NCBI GenBank assembly: GCA_021772985.1
Contig: JAJFKX010000049.1
Coordinates: 124,001-188,000, forward strand
Source of the DNA: Gammaproteobacteria bacterium
Lineage (GTDB): Bacteria; Pseudomonadota; Gammaproteobacteria; Xanthomonadales; Wenzhouxiangellaceae
Direction: 5' to 3'
DNA: 64,000 nucleotides
Below, one piece after another: positions 8,230 through 17,593 of this stretch; position 1 is the stretch's first letter; each line of letters starts with the position of its first letter. The notes under the pieces are model-generated. The model did no database searches. It was not told the DNA's origin and saw only the letters and a program-made list of their open reading frames with translations. A program made the translations under genes and the position numbers.

Positions 8230-9708
8230 TCAGGTCTCAGCATGATCATCAGGACTCCATGACACCAATGGGTGATTACGGGTGTCCATCCAGGTCAGAA
8301 TATCGTAGTAAGCACGAATATTATCCACATAGCGGACAGCCGTATTACCACGCGCATAACCATGTTTTAGGTTTTGATAATGAGCCTGGCGGGTCAATAA
8401 TGGCAGTCGTTCACGAACATCATTCCATTCATCGGGGTTGCCACCTTGCCGTTGGGTCAGTACCCGGGCATCTTCCAGGTGACCATAGCCGATATTATAA
8501 GCAGCCAAGGCCAGCCAGGTTCTATCTGGCTCCTGTATACGTTCCGGAAGATTGGCAATAATCGAGTTTAAATAACGTGTTCCACCGTCAATGCTCTGGG
8601 CGGGGTCGGCACGGTCATCAATATTCAGGTCTTTTGCGGTTGATTGGGTCAGCATCATTATCCCACGTACACCGGTGGGAGAAACGGCATCAGGGTTCCA
8701 ATGGGACTCCTGATACCCAACTGAGGCCAATAGTCGCCAGTCCATGGCGTTATTGTTGGCGGCCAACTCAAACAGGCCGCGCAGTACTGGCAGTCGGTCA
8801 CGGATACGGCTCTGAAAAGTTATCGTATCAACCAGGTTGTAGTTGGTGTTGGAGGTGGTGTATTTGGCACGTATCTCGTTCAATGTACCGGTTTGTTCCA
8901 GTTGGTAAAAATAGCTGCGTACTTTTTGCACCAGCGAATCATCATCGTTACCGGGGAAAACCCAAGCCAGTTGATCACTCTGCGGAAATTGAAAAGCAGC
9001 TTCCGTATGTGGAAAAAATGGTTGATTCAGCACCAGGTCGGTGGAATCGATAATGGTGTAACCCAGTTCGCCGACACTAACCATCTGCAGTAAATCTTCA
9101 ACCCCGGCACGGTCGAGTTCCAGCCATTTTAATTCAGGTGCCAGTTCCAGTTCCTGCTGCAACTGTTCAATGTAGCTGGAGCCGGCACTGATGCCAATCA
9201 GACCACCTGCCAGATCCTGAAAAGATTCAGGCGTGGGCGTACCGCGCTTGCTGACCACGGTAGGGATGGTCAGTTGATAGCTGGGGCCAAACCGGAAATA
9301 TTGCTGTCTGTCTGCGGTAATGGTGATGCCGGCTGCTACCAGGTCGCCTTTGTGCTCAGTCAATGCCGGTAATAGCTCATTGACATCGTTCATGACCTGA
9401 ATTTTAAGGTCAACCCCGAGATATTCCGCAAAACCCTGGGCCAACTCATAGTCCAGACCGGCTGGCCCTTCGACGCCTTCATAATAAGTGCTGGTGCTGT
9501 TGCGCGTGAGCATCTGCAATTCACCTCGTTGCAGAACCCGCTGTAAGCTGTCAGGTGCCTCCTCGCTTAACAACCATATACCACCGGCGCTCACCAGTAA
9601 CAGGGCAAAGGCAGCTATTGCCAACCTGGAGTAGAGCCCGGTTAGACGTTGCCCAATAATTGAAAAAGCGTTTTGCTTCAAAACGGATTTAGATTCTGAT
9701 GTTGGCAT
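8230..9708 (-). CDS. mltF: Membrane-bound lytic murein transglycosylase F
   Basis: 492 residues. A single N-terminal membrane segment (about residues 28-48) is followed by a periplasmic solute-binding-like module (about 60-290, starting LQRVLQRGELQMLTRN) and a C-terminal SLT lytic domain. The SLT domain has catalytic Glu in ASVGYQESHWNPDA, then SPTGVRGIMMLT and LALAAYNIGYGH. This two-domain order is diagnostic of MltF, which trims peptidoglycan and is regulated by muropeptide binding to the N-terminal module. It is the second lytic transglycosylase in this window. About 230 bases of non-coding DNA separate its start from gltX, transcribed away. Confidence 0.95.
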   Translation of the reverse strand: MPTSESKSVLKQNAFSIIGQRLTGLYSRLAIAAFALLLVSAGGIWLLSEEAPDSLQRVLQRGELQMLTRNSTSTYYEGVEGPAGLDYELAQGFAEYLGVDLKIQVMNDVNELLPALTEHKGDLVAAGITITADRQQYFRFGPSYQLTIPTVVSKRGTPTPESFQDLAGGLIGISAGSSYIEQLQQELELAPELKWLELDRAGVEDLLQMVSVGELGYTIIDSTDLVLNQPFFPHTEAAFQFPQSDQLAWVFPGNDDDSLVQKVRSYFYQLEQTGTLNEIRAKYTTSNTNYNLVDTITFQSRIRDRLPVLRGLFELAANNNAMDWRLLASVGYQESHWNPDAVSPTGVRGIMMLTQSTAKDLNIDDRADPAQSIDGGTRYLNSIIANLPERIQEPDRTWLALAAYNIGYGHLEDARVLTQRQGGNPDEWNDVRERLPLLTRQAHYQNLKHGYARGNTAVRYVDNIRAYYDILTWMDTRNHPLVSWSPDDHAET

Positions 9709-9941
9709 ATACTTTACATGATGATCTTTGAGCTTTTCCAGCTTTGTAGACCATCTGCCCTACCAGGGGTTCTATTCGACCGTGATGGCATCAGTTCAAT
9801 GATGTGCAATATGATTTGTTGTCAGTGAGATGATTGCAGGCAGGATTTATCAGAGGCCCAATCCATGCTGGACTGTAAAAACCCTGACAACCGACATGTC
9901 ATCCGGGTTAAAATCGCCTGTTTGATAATGGTTTGGTATAG

Positions 9942-11345
9942 ATGACTGAAATACGCACCCGTTTCGCCCCCAGTCCAACCGGATACTTGCATATTGGCGG
10001 CGCCCGTACAGCGCTGTTCAGCTGGTTATACGCCCGCCATTCCGGTGGCCATTTTATATTACGTATCGAAGATACCGACCGGCAGCGCTCCACGCAGGCT
10101 GCAGAGCAGGCAATTTTAGATGGCATGCAATGGTTGGGTCTTGACTATGACGGCAGTTTTTATCGCCAATCAGAAAGGTTTAAACGCTACCAGGAAGTGA
10201 TTCAGCAATTGCTGGATAAGCAGCAGGCTTACTATTGCCATTGCTCTCGGGAACGGTTGGATGTACTGCGCGAGCAGGCGATGCGGGAAAAACGTAAGCC
10301 ACGTTACGACGGCCACTGCAGAGCCTTAGGTTTAGCAGCGGCAGACCACGCTGTGATCAGGTTTGCCAATCCGCAAAGTGGAGAGGTCAGTTTTACTGAT
10401 CTAACCAGGGGAGAGGTGGTAACTGCCAACAGCGAATTGGATGATTTGGTGATTTGTCGCCCCGATGGTTCACCGACTTATAATTTTTGCGTAGTGGTAG
10501 ATGATTTGGATATGGGTATTAGTCATGTTATTCGTGGTGATGATCACATCAATAACACGCCCCGGCAAATCAACATTTATCATGCGCTTGATGCAAAGCC
10601 ACCGCAATTTGCTCATGTGCCGATGATTTTAGGCAAGGATGGTTCACCGTTGTCCAAACGGCACGGTGCTGTCAGCGTGATTGAATACCGCAATATAGGT
10701 TATCTGCGAGAAGCAGTATTAAATCAATTGGTTCGTTTAGGCTGGTCGCAGGGTGATCAGGAAATTTTTTCAATAGATGAGATGGTGCAGTTATTTGATT
10801 TGAGTGGAGTCAATAAAAAGGCTGCGGTTTTTGATGTCGAAAAACTGGATTGGTTGAATCAGCATTACCTGAAAACCTTACCATTGGAAACAGTAAGCGA
10901 GCAGGCAGCCTGGCATTGGCAACAGCTTGGTATTGAGCCTGTCGGAACTGAAGATGTTTTAGCTGTGCAGCGGGAACGCATCGGCAATTTACGACAGCTG
11001 GCGGTCCAGAGTCAGCCATTTTTTCAGGATTTTGATGATTATGAAGAAGGGGCCGCCCAAAAGCATTTACGCTTGGTAGCGGTGCCAGTATTACAAGCAT
11101 TAGTGAAACAATTACAGTCGCTTGAGGCTTGGCAACTAGAACAGCTTTCCATAGCCATTCAAAACGTTATGCAGGAGTTAGATGTGGGCATGGGCAAAGT
11201 TGGGCAGCCATTGCGGGTGGCGTTAATGGGGCATAGCGCCTCGCCCTCGATTGATAAAACTTTGTGGTTAATGGGACGAGAACGCAGCCTTGCACGTATC
11301 CAATGTGCGATTGAATGGATACAGGCTAACCGCCAGCCGCAATAG
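9942..11345 (+). CDS. gltX: Glutamate--tRNA ligase
   Basis: Charges tRNA-Glu with glutamate. Class I signatures are visible: SPTGYLHIGGARTALF (HIGH motif as HIGG) near residues 9-24 and LSKRHG (KMSKS variant) near 238. The Cys/His cluster YYCHCSRERL...YDGHCR fits the zinc-binding insertion of the E. coli-type enzyme. Length 467 is standard. The start ATG at 9942 gives the expected TEIRTRFAPSPTG N-terminus. It stands alone and is followed by zur on the same strand. Confidence 0.97.
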   Translation: MTEIRTRFAPSPTGYLHIGGARTALFSWLYARHSGGHFILRIEDTDRQRSTQAAEQAILDGMQWLGLDYDGSFYRQSERFKRYQEVIQQLLDKQQAYYCHCSRERLDVLREQAMREKRKPRYDGHCRALGLAAADHAVIRFANPQSGEVSFTDLTRGEVVTANSELDDLVICRPDGSPTYNFCVVVDDLDMGISHVIRGDDHINNTPRQINIYHALDAKPPQFAHVPMILGKDGSPLSKRHGAVSVIEYRNIGYLREAVLNQLVRLGWSQGDQEIFSIDEMVQLFDLSGVNKKAAVFDVEKLDWLNQHYLKTLPLETVSEQAAWHWQQLGIEPVGTEDVLAVQRERIGNLRQLAVQSQPFFQDFDDYEEGAAQKHLRLVAVPVLQALVKQLQSLEAWQLEQLSIAIQNVMQELDVGMGKVGQPLRVALMGHSASPSIDKTLWLMGRERSLARIQCAIEWIQANRQPQ

Positions 11346-11426
11346 TGGCCAAGGAACCTCTGATCAAATCACAGGTTTCCTAATACAAATCACCTTGAGC
11401 AACAAAATAGCTGCTAAAATACCGCC

Positions 11427-11870
11427 ATGTCAGTCGCATCGATACTCCGTGAAGTTGAACAGGTTTGCTTGAAGCGAGAACTGCGCCTGACACCTACGCG
11501 CCGTCAGGTGCTGGAATTGATTGTGACTGCCGATGGCCCGGTAAAAGCCTATGACCTATTGGATGCGCTGAGCACTCAGGATGGCAAAAAACACCGTCGT
11601 ACTGCACCTCCAACAGTTTATCGGGCATTGGATTTTCTGCTAGATAATCATTTTATTCACCGCCTGGAAACTCTGAACGCATTTGTATGCTGTGTACATC
11701 CAGAAGAAGCCCATAACGGCCAATTCTTGATTTGCCAGGAATGTGACATGGTAATAGAGGTGCCGGGCAACTCATTATCTAAGGATGTTCTGACCGCAGC
11801 CAAAGCACAAGGATTTGCCGCAGATAAACAGGTTGTGGAAGTCTACGGTAAATGCCATAGCTGTCAGTAA
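11427..11870 (+). CDS. zur: Zinc uptake regulator Zur (Fur family)
   Basis: 147-residue Fur-family repressor. The N-terminal winged helix contains LRLTPTRRQVLELI and the recognition region APPTVYRALDFLLDNHFIHRLE. The C-terminal dimerisation domain has two CxxC pairs (CQEC near residue 107 and CHSC at the end), the structural zinc site seen in Zur. The spacing and the lack of the His-rich Fur tail favour Zur over Fur. Zn-loaded Zur would repress zinc uptake and alternative zinc-free enzymes; folE2 in this window is a plausible but unproven target. The next gene, a CpeT-like lipoprotein, follows by 24 nt and may be co-transcribed. Confidence 0.88.
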   Translation: MSVASILREVEQVCLKRELRLTPTRRQVLELIVTADGPVKAYDLLDALSTQDGKKHRRTAPPTVYRALDFLLDNHFIHRLETLNAFVCCVHPEEAHNGQFLICQECDMVIEVPGNSLSKDVLTAAKAQGFAADKQVVEVYGKCHSCQ

Positions 11871-11894
11871 TGATTTTCCTGTATTGATCTGGCA

Positions 11895-12530
11895 ATGACA
11901 CAGTTGCGCCCAATTGGATGGTTATTGGTGATCGGTTTTCTGGTCATCGGCTGTCAGAGCAAGCCGACTAAACCAGAAGCTGAATTGCAACTACTGGGGC
12001 ACTGGCTGACCGGCATGTTTGATTCCAGTAGCCAGGCACAAACAGATGGCAGCTTTTTCAATATTCGCCTGGTGGCAGCGACTATCTGGAGAGAGCGTGA
12101 AGACGGTATCTGGATATATTTGGAACAGGCCAGTAGCGAAAATACCAACAAGCCTTATCGACAACGGGTTTACCATATATATGAACCGGAACGAGGCCAA
12201 TACGTATCAGACGTGTATACCTTGCCGGACCCGGACACGGCGATTGGCAGTTGGCGGCATCCGGATATGCTGGATGAATTTGGGCCAGGTGATTTGCGTA
12301 TCAGAGCTGGTTGCAGTGTGTATTTACAGCGGCAGAGCCCGCTGGAATTTGTTGGCGGCACCCGCGGAAACAGTTGTGCCAGTAATTTAGACGAAGCCAG
12401 TTATGCGACTTCCGTGGTGTTGGTTACAGCCACTGGTATTAATTCCTGGGACCGTGGTTTTAATGCAATTGGTGAACAGGTGTGGGGTGCGCTAACCGGG
12501 CCTTATGAGTTCCGCCGCCAAGAGCAATAA
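11895..12530 (+). CDS. CpeT/CpcT-family (DUF1001) lipoprotein
   Basis: 211 residues with a lipoprotein signal peptide (VIGCQS, Cys near 20). The body starts with LGHWLTGMFDSSSQA, then FFNIRLVAATIW and WIYLEQA, and later a Cys-containing YLQRQ segment. These match the CpeT/CpcT beta-barrel family first known as phycobiliprotein chromophore lyases. In heterotrophic proteobacteria that lack phycobilins the members are of unknown function, often secreted. It lies 24 nt after zur, so zinc-linked regulation is possible but not shown. Confidence 0.75.
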   Translation: MTQLRPIGWLLVIGFLVIGCQSKPTKPEAELQLLGHWLTGMFDSSSQAQTDGSFFNIRLVAATIWREREDGIWIYLEQASSENTNKPYRQRVYHIYEPERGQYVSDVYTLPDPDTAIGSWRHPDMLDEFGPGDLRIRAGCSVYLQRQSPLEFVGGTRGNSCASNLDEASYATSVVLVTATGINSWDRGFNAIGEQVWGALTGPYEFRRQEQ

Positions 12531-12611
12531 ATTGCTTGCAGAGCCTTGCTTTTGGCTGTCCTTGCCAGCAAATTACTGATACTTACAAAGCACTGATCAG
12601 GAGAGCCGTTT

Positions 12612-14021
12612 ATGGAGATTGATCCGGTAATGCTGGCGCGTTTGCAGTTCGCATTTACAATCTCTTTTCACATTATCTTCCCTGCCTTTACGATCGGCTT
12701 ATCAGCATATATCGCAGTTCTGTTGGCGATGTGGATTAAAACCAAACGTCAGCGTTATCAAAAACTGGCCAGGTTCTGGACCAAGATTTTTGCAGTATCT
12801 TTTGGTATGGGTGTGGTTTCAGGTCTGGTGCTTTCTTACCAGTTTGGTACCAATTGGAGTGAGTTTTCACGGATCCTCGGAAATGTATTAGGACCATTGA
12901 TTGGTTACGAGGTGCTAACAGCTTTTTTTCTGGAGGCCACTTTCCTAGGGGTGTTGCTGTTCGGCTGGGGCAGAGTGCCGCAATGGTTGCAACTAACCGC
13001 AGCCACTGCGGTTGCAGTGGGAACATTGATGTCAGCTTTTTGGATATTGTCCGCAAACAGCTGGATGCATACACCTGCAGGCTTTGAGATGCGTGAGGGC
13101 ATTGCTTACCCGGTGGATTGGATAAAAGTGATTTTTAATCCGAGCTTCCCATACCGTTTTGCGCATATGGTACTGGCTGCCTATTTGACCACCGCAGTCG
13201 TGGTGCTGGCGGTGGCAGCACGCTATCGGGTAGCAGATAAATTCCCTCGGCAATCACCAACCATGTTAAAGATGGCGCTGGGTATGATCATGGTATTGGC
13301 ACCGCTGCAGATGTTTTTTGGTGATTTGCATGGGCTCAATACAGCCGAATATCAGCCCGCTAAAATCGCTGCCATGGAAGCGCATTGGGACTCGTCTGAA
13401 CCTGCACCATTGTTGTTGTTTGCCTGGCCGGATCAACAACAGCAAATCAACCATGCGGCTTTTGGTATCCCGGGTTTGGCCAGTTTGATTATCACCCATG
13501 AACGGGAAGGACTGTTCCCCGGCTTAAATGATTTTCCAGCCGAGGATCAACCACCAGTTTTGCCGGTTTTTTTCTCTTTCCGAATCATGGTTGGCATAGG
13601 TTTATTGCTGATTGGGATTGGTTTGCTCGGTGGTTTTTTGTGGTGGCGTGGCAAACTGTTTACTGCACGATGGTTTATGCGCCCTTTGCAATATGTTTGG
13701 CCTTTGGGTTTTATAGCTTTGCTGGCGGGCTGGATGACCACTGAAATAGGCCGTCAACCATGGCTGGCGTATGGACTGCTACGCACCGCTGATGCAGCTT
13801 CCCCGGTGCCGGCCAGTAGTATTTTGGTGTCGTTGTCGCTGTTCGTGTTGGTCTACGCAGTGGTATTCGGTGCTGGTATCTATTACATCAATCGGTTGAT
13901 TCACAAAGGGCCGGAACCCGAGGTTCTGGAAGCACCCAGTGCGCCAATGGCTGGCCGGCCAATATCCGGGGCTGAGTCAGGCGGTTTTGGTGAGTTAAAC
14001 CGGGAGCGGACAAATGATTGA
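12612..14021 (+). CDS. cydA: Cytochrome bd-type ubiquinol oxidase subunit I (short, CIO-like)
   Basis: Catalytic subunit of the bd quinol oxidase in the inner membrane; it oxidises ubiquinol and reduces O2 to water with a high affinity, without proton pumping. The first helix holds FTISFHIIFPAFTIG with the axial heme ligand His20, and GRQPWLAYG near residue 380 follows the Met of the MTTEIGRQPW segment that ligates heme b558. There are about nine membrane helices. At 469 residues the Q loop is short, unlike E. coli CydA (522), which is the form of the cyanide-insensitive oxidase CioA. A good ribosome site (CAGGAGA) precedes ATG 12612. cydB overlaps its end. No cydX or cydDC is in the window. 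Confidence 0.93.
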   Translation: MEIDPVMLARLQFAFTISFHIIFPAFTIGLSAYIAVLLAMWIKTKRQRYQKLARFWTKIFAVSFGMGVVSGLVLSYQFGTNWSEFSRILGNVLGPLIGYEVLTAFFLEATFLGVLLFGWGRVPQWLQLTAATAVAVGTLMSAFWILSANSWMHTPAGFEMREGIAYPVDWIKVIFNPSFPYRFAHMVLAAYLTTAVVVLAVAARYRVADKFPRQSPTMLKMALGMIMVLAPLQMFFGDLHGLNTAEYQPAKIAAMEAHWDSSEPAPLLLFAWPDQQQQINHAAFGIPGLASLIITHEREGLFPGLNDFPAEDQPPVLPVFFSFRIMVGIGLLLIGIGLLGGFLWWRGKLFTARWFMRPLQYVWPLGFIALLAGWMTTEIGRQPWLAYGLLRTADAASPVPASSILVSLSLFVLVYAVVFGAGIYYINRLIHKGPEPEVLEAPSAPMAGRPISGAESGGFGELNRERTND

Positions 14022-15024
14022 TACATTGCCGTTGATTTGGGGGTTAGTGTTAGCTTTTGCAGTAGTGGTCTATACAATTTTGGATGGGTTTGATCTGGGT
14101 GTGGGCATGCTGTTTGGCCTTGAAAAATCAGAAGCCAACCGGGATCTGATGATGAGTTCAATAGCACCATTCTGGGATGGCAATGAAACCTGGCTGGTGT
14201 TGGGTGGGGGCGGACTGTTTGTAGCTTTTCCATTGGCATACTCAATTATTATGCCGGCCTTGTACATCCCTGTGATTTTTATGTTGCTGGCGCTGATTTT
14301 TCGCGGAGTGGCATTTGAGTTTCGGCATGTGGCGAAACCACATCACCATTGGTGGGACAAAGCATTTTTGCTCGGATCATTAGGCGCTGCATTGGCCCAA
14401 GGGGTGATTTTGGGTGCTTTGCTGCAGGGTATCGAGGTGGCTGATGATCGCTTTGCCGGGAAGCCATTTGATTGGTTGACCCCGTTCAGTCTGTTTTGCG
14501 GAGGCGGTGTGGCTGTGGGTTATGCGATGTTGGGTGCCTGTTGGTTGAACCTGAAAACCGAGGGTGAATTACAGCAAAAAATGCGAGCGATCGCAGTTTG
14601 GTTATTGATGGGTATGTTGTTATTTATTGCACTGGTCAGTCTTTGGACCCCATTGGTTTTCCCACGTATAGCCGATAAATGGTTTTCGCTGCCCAACTTT
14701 TATTTCTTGTGGCCGGTGCCGACAATTACCGGATTACTGGCATTCAGTGTGTATAGCGCGTTACGTAGAAAGCGGGCATTATGGCCGTTTCTGGGCACTG
14801 TTGGATTATTTATTGTCAGTTTTATCGGCCTCGCATTCAGTACCTTGCCGTTAATTGTGCCACCGGATATTAGCGTTTATGACGCCGCAGCTTCACACGA
14901 GTCTCAATTATTCAGTATTCTCGGTGTGCTAATACTGATGCCGGTTATTTTGATCTATACGATATTTGTGTATTACATATTCCGGGGCAAAGTCACGCCG
15001 GAAACCAGCCATCATTCAATCTGA
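14014..15024 (+). CDS. cydB: Cytochrome bd-type ubiquinol oxidase subunit II
   Basis: 336 residues, about eight transmembrane helices, beginning PLIWGLVLAFAVVVYTILDGFDLGVG, the hallmark of CydB/CioB. FWDGNETWLVLGGGGLFVAFP is another family block. It pairs with CydA in the bd oxidase. It overlaps the end of cydA by 8 nt, so the two are translationally coupled. The following 130 bases hold a short 6-bp hairpin (15052-15066) without a U tract and no convincing terminator. Confidence 0.94.
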   Translation: MIDTLPLIWGLVLAFAVVVYTILDGFDLGVGMLFGLEKSEANRDLMMSSIAPFWDGNETWLVLGGGGLFVAFPLAYSIIMPALYIPVIFMLLALIFRGVAFEFRHVAKPHHHWWDKAFLLGSLGAALAQGVILGALLQGIEVADDRFAGKPFDWLTPFSLFCGGGVAVGYAMLGACWLNLKTEGELQQKMRAIAVWLLMGMLLFIALVSLWTPLVFPRIADKWFSLPNFYFLWPVPTITGLLAFSVYSALRRKRALWPFLGTVGLFIVSFIGLAFSTLPLIVPPDISVYDAAASHESQLFSILGVLILMPVILIYTIFVYYIFRGKVTPETSHHSI

Positions 15025-15160
15025 TAATCACATCTTTAGTGAGTTTGCGAGTGTCCGCGGCGGACATGTTTGCAGGCCATCATGGTAAAGCTGATCTTGG
15101 CCATTATCACATTGAAGCGGTACCCGTTATCATTGAAGCCGGTTGAATGGACAGTTACCC

Positions 15161-16225
15161 ATGCCTGATTTAACAGCAGTACGACCTGAGGACAGTTTTG
15201 ACATCAACGCTGTTGATACAGTGCTCAAACAACACATCGAGGGTCTGCAGGGCACGCCTCGAGTGCAGCAGTTTACCTCCGGTGCTTCCAATCTCACCTA
15301 TTTACTAGGCTATCCAGGACGGGAATTGGTACTGCGCAGGCCACCGGTAGGGGCCAAACCCAAATCCGGTCACTCCATGTGGCGTGAATACACGGTTGTC
15401 AAAGCGATCCAGCCCGTATACCCGGCGGTTCCCAATGTGCTGTATTACGCAGGCCATGATGATTCGACGATTGGCACCGAGTTTTATATTATGGACCGGG
15501 TGCCGGGCAGGCATCTTAATACCCGGATACCAGAGCAATGGGGCTGGACTTTGGAACACACACGGATGTTCTGTCATTCGTTCTGGGATAAATTAATTGA
15601 ATTACACCAGCTGGATTACCATTCCGTCGGCCTGGATAACTTCGGCAACCCCAAAGGTTACATAGAGCGCCAGATAAGAGGCTGGAACGAACGTTATGAA
15701 AAGGCGCTAACTGAAGACGCTGAACCGTTCGAAGATGTCCGTGAATGGCTGGATGCCAACCGGCCGCAGCAGGAATCCGGGCACAGTATTTTACATGGGG
15801 ATTTTCGGATTGATAATTTGATCCTGGCAGATGATCCGATGGGTTCGATCAAGGCGGTGCTCGATTGGGAAATATCGGCATTGGGTGACCCACTAATGGA
15901 CCTGGGAGCGGCGCTGGTTTATTGGATTGAACCGCATGACCCAGAGTCATTGAAAGTATTGAAGAAACAACCTTCTGATGCACCAGGCATGTTTACCCGC
16001 CGTGAAGTGGTGCAGTACTACGCTGAGCAAACCGGGCGGAAGATCGACGATTTTACGTTTTTCTATGCCTACGGTATTTTTCGGTTAGCAGTGATAGCTC
16101 AGCAGATTTATTACCGTTATTACCACCGACAAACCACCAATAAAGCATTCGCTATGTATGGCCCCGGAGCACGTGCATTAGGGCATTATGCCCGGCAAAT
16201 TATTAACCAGGGAATGGCGATATAG
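15161..16225 (+). CDS. APH/ACAD11-type small-molecule kinase (phosphotransferase family)
   Basis: 354 residues from the ATG at 15161; an in-frame TTG at 15143 is less likely. The aminoglycoside-phosphotransferase fold is clear: N-lobe ELVLRRPP, catalytic loop SILHGDFRIDNLIL, and metal-binding VLDWEISALGDPLMDLG. This form is the kinase part of mammalian ACAD10/ACAD11 and of LvaA in Pseudomonas putida, which phosphorylates the 4-hydroxyl of a 4-hydroxyacyl-CoA. The gene for an acyl-CoA dehydrogenase follows on the same strand at 16341, matching the LvaC partner that then removes the phosphate. So a role in 4-hydroxy acid or levulinate breakdown is a reasonable inference. Antibiotic resistance is not suggested. 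Confidence 0.85.
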   Translation: MPDLTAVRPEDSFDINAVDTVLKQHIEGLQGTPRVQQFTSGASNLTYLLGYPGRELVLRRPPVGAKPKSGHSMWREYTVVKAIQPVYPAVPNVLYYAGHDDSTIGTEFYIMDRVPGRHLNTRIPEQWGWTLEHTRMFCHSFWDKLIELHQLDYHSVGLDNFGNPKGYIERQIRGWNERYEKALTEDAEPFEDVREWLDANRPQQESGHSILHGDFRIDNLILADDPMGSIKAVLDWEISALGDPLMDLGAALVYWIEPHDPESLKVLKKQPSDAPGMFTRREVVQYYAEQTGRKIDDFTFFYAYGIFRLAVIAQQIYYRYYHRQTTNKAFAMYGPGARALGHYARQIINQGMAI

Positions 16226-16340
16226 GCTGTTGGTTTTTGGGCAAACCAGCACCTACTGTCATTCAGTTCAGATGCTGTAATTCTTATCAGTAAATTCAAA
16301 TATGCTAGTCTGATTAGCTGATCCAAACTAAACCGCTTAT

Positions 16341-17552
16341 ATGAATTTCAGTTTGTCTGAAAAAGCAGTTGGACTGCTGCAAAAAGCCACCCAGGTCATT
16401 ACCCAGGATATTCTTCCATTGGAGCCGGAGTATTTTGCTGAAATCGGCAAGACCGGCAATCGTTGGAGACATACACCACGCCAACTTGAAATTTTGCACA
16501 CCCTAAAGAGCAAAGCCAAACAGGCTGGTTTGTGGAATCTATGGTTGACAGATGCCGAGCTGGGTGCAGGTTTAAGTACGGTGGATTATGCCTATTTGGC
16601 TGAAGCCATGGGCTGGTCACGTTTGGCAGCCGAAGTATTTAACTGTTCCGCACCGGATAGCGGCAATATGGAAGTGTTGATGCGGCACGGGTCGGTAGCG
16701 CATAAGCAAACATGGTTGAATGGTCTTCTGGAAGGTGAAATTCGCTCGGCATTTTGTATGTCTGAACCTCAGGTGGCTTCGTCAGATGCTACTAACATCG
16801 CAATGCCCGCAGAGCTGGATGGTGATCAATGGGTGCTTAACGGTGAAAAACACTGGATTTCCGGTGCTGGTGATGAACGTTGCTGTATTTATATCGTTAT
16901 GGTCAAAACTGACCCGAATGCTGATAGGCATGCGCAGCATTCGATGTTATTGGTTCCAGCCGATACACCTGGCATTGAAATTATTCGACCAATGTTGGTG
17001 TTTGGGCATGATGATGCACCACATGGACATATGCACTTGCGATTTTCCGATGTCCGAGTGCCTAAAGAGAATCTGATAGGGGAACGTGGCAAAGGATTCG
17101 CCATTGCCCAGGGCAGGTTAGGGCCGGGGCGTATTCATCATTGTATGCGAGCTCTGGGTCAGGCTGAACATGCCATGCAATTGATGCGCACACGTGCCAA
17201 ACAGCAAACAGCCTTTGGTCGGCCGTTGGCTAAATTAGGCGGTAATGCTGAAATGATTGCAGATTGCCGGATGCAAATTGAAATGACCCGTATGTTGTGC
17301 CTGAAAGCTGCCTGGATGATGGACCAAGGCGATATGCAAGCAGCCGGGCCATGGATATCCATGATCAAAGTTCAGGCACCACGGACCGCATTAAAAGTAG
17401 TGGATGAGGCTATCCAGATGTTTGGGGGGCTGGGCCTGACTCAGGATACTCCATTGGCAGAAATGTATACCTGGATTCGCACATTGCGTTTTGCCGATGG
17501 CCCGGATGCGGTACATAAGATGGTTGTCGGGCGCGCTGAGCTTAGCCAATAA
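16341..17552 (+). CDS. Acyl-CoA dehydrogenase (ACAD11/LvaC-like)
   Basis: 403-residue FAD-dependent dehydrogenase. Family blocks seen are FCMSEPQVASSDATNIA (flavin/substrate loop), GEKHWISGAG, LGPGRIHHCMRALGQAE, RTAFGRPL-like QQTAFGRPLAKLG, and QMFGGLGLTQDTPLAEMYTWIRTLRFADGPDAVHK near the C-terminus. The ending is typical of the long-chain or ACAD10/11 branch. It follows a kinase gene of the ACAD11/LvaA type by 115 nt, so the pair could turn 4-hydroxyacyl-CoA into a 2-enoyl-CoA through a 4-phospho intermediate. A general beta-oxidation dehydrogenase is the alternative. The LvaB small subunit is not seen. Confidence 0.88.
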   Translation: MNFSLSEKAVGLLQKATQVITQDILPLEPEYFAEIGKTGNRWRHTPRQLEILHTLKSKAKQAGLWNLWLTDAELGAGLSTVDYAYLAEAMGWSRLAAEVFNCSAPDSGNMEVLMRHGSVAHKQTWLNGLLEGEIRSAFCMSEPQVASSDATNIAMPAELDGDQWVLNGEKHWISGAGDERCCIYIVMVKTDPNADRHAQHSMLLVPADTPGIEIIRPMLVFGHDDAPHGHMHLRFSDVRVPKENLIGERGKGFAIAQGRLGPGRIHHCMRALGQAEHAMQLMRTRAKQQTAFGRPLAKLGGNAEMIADCRMQIEMTRMLCLKAAWMMDQGDMQAAGPWISMIKVQAPRTALKVVDEAIQMFGGLGLTQDTPLAEMYTWIRTLRFADGPDAVHKMVVGRAELSQ

Positions 17553-17593
17553 TTGTTACTGATAAAGTAGTTGTTTTAAGCTGGGGAGGGTTT

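Noticed and set aside
15052-15066. TGTCCG...CGGACA hairpin after cydB as a terminator
   Set aside because: Six base pairs with a three-base loop and no T run follow; kept only as a mention.
15161-16225. Aminoglycoside resistance kinase
   Set aside because: The fold is APH-like but the closest pattern is the ACAD11/LvaA type, and an acyl-CoA dehydrogenase gene follows.
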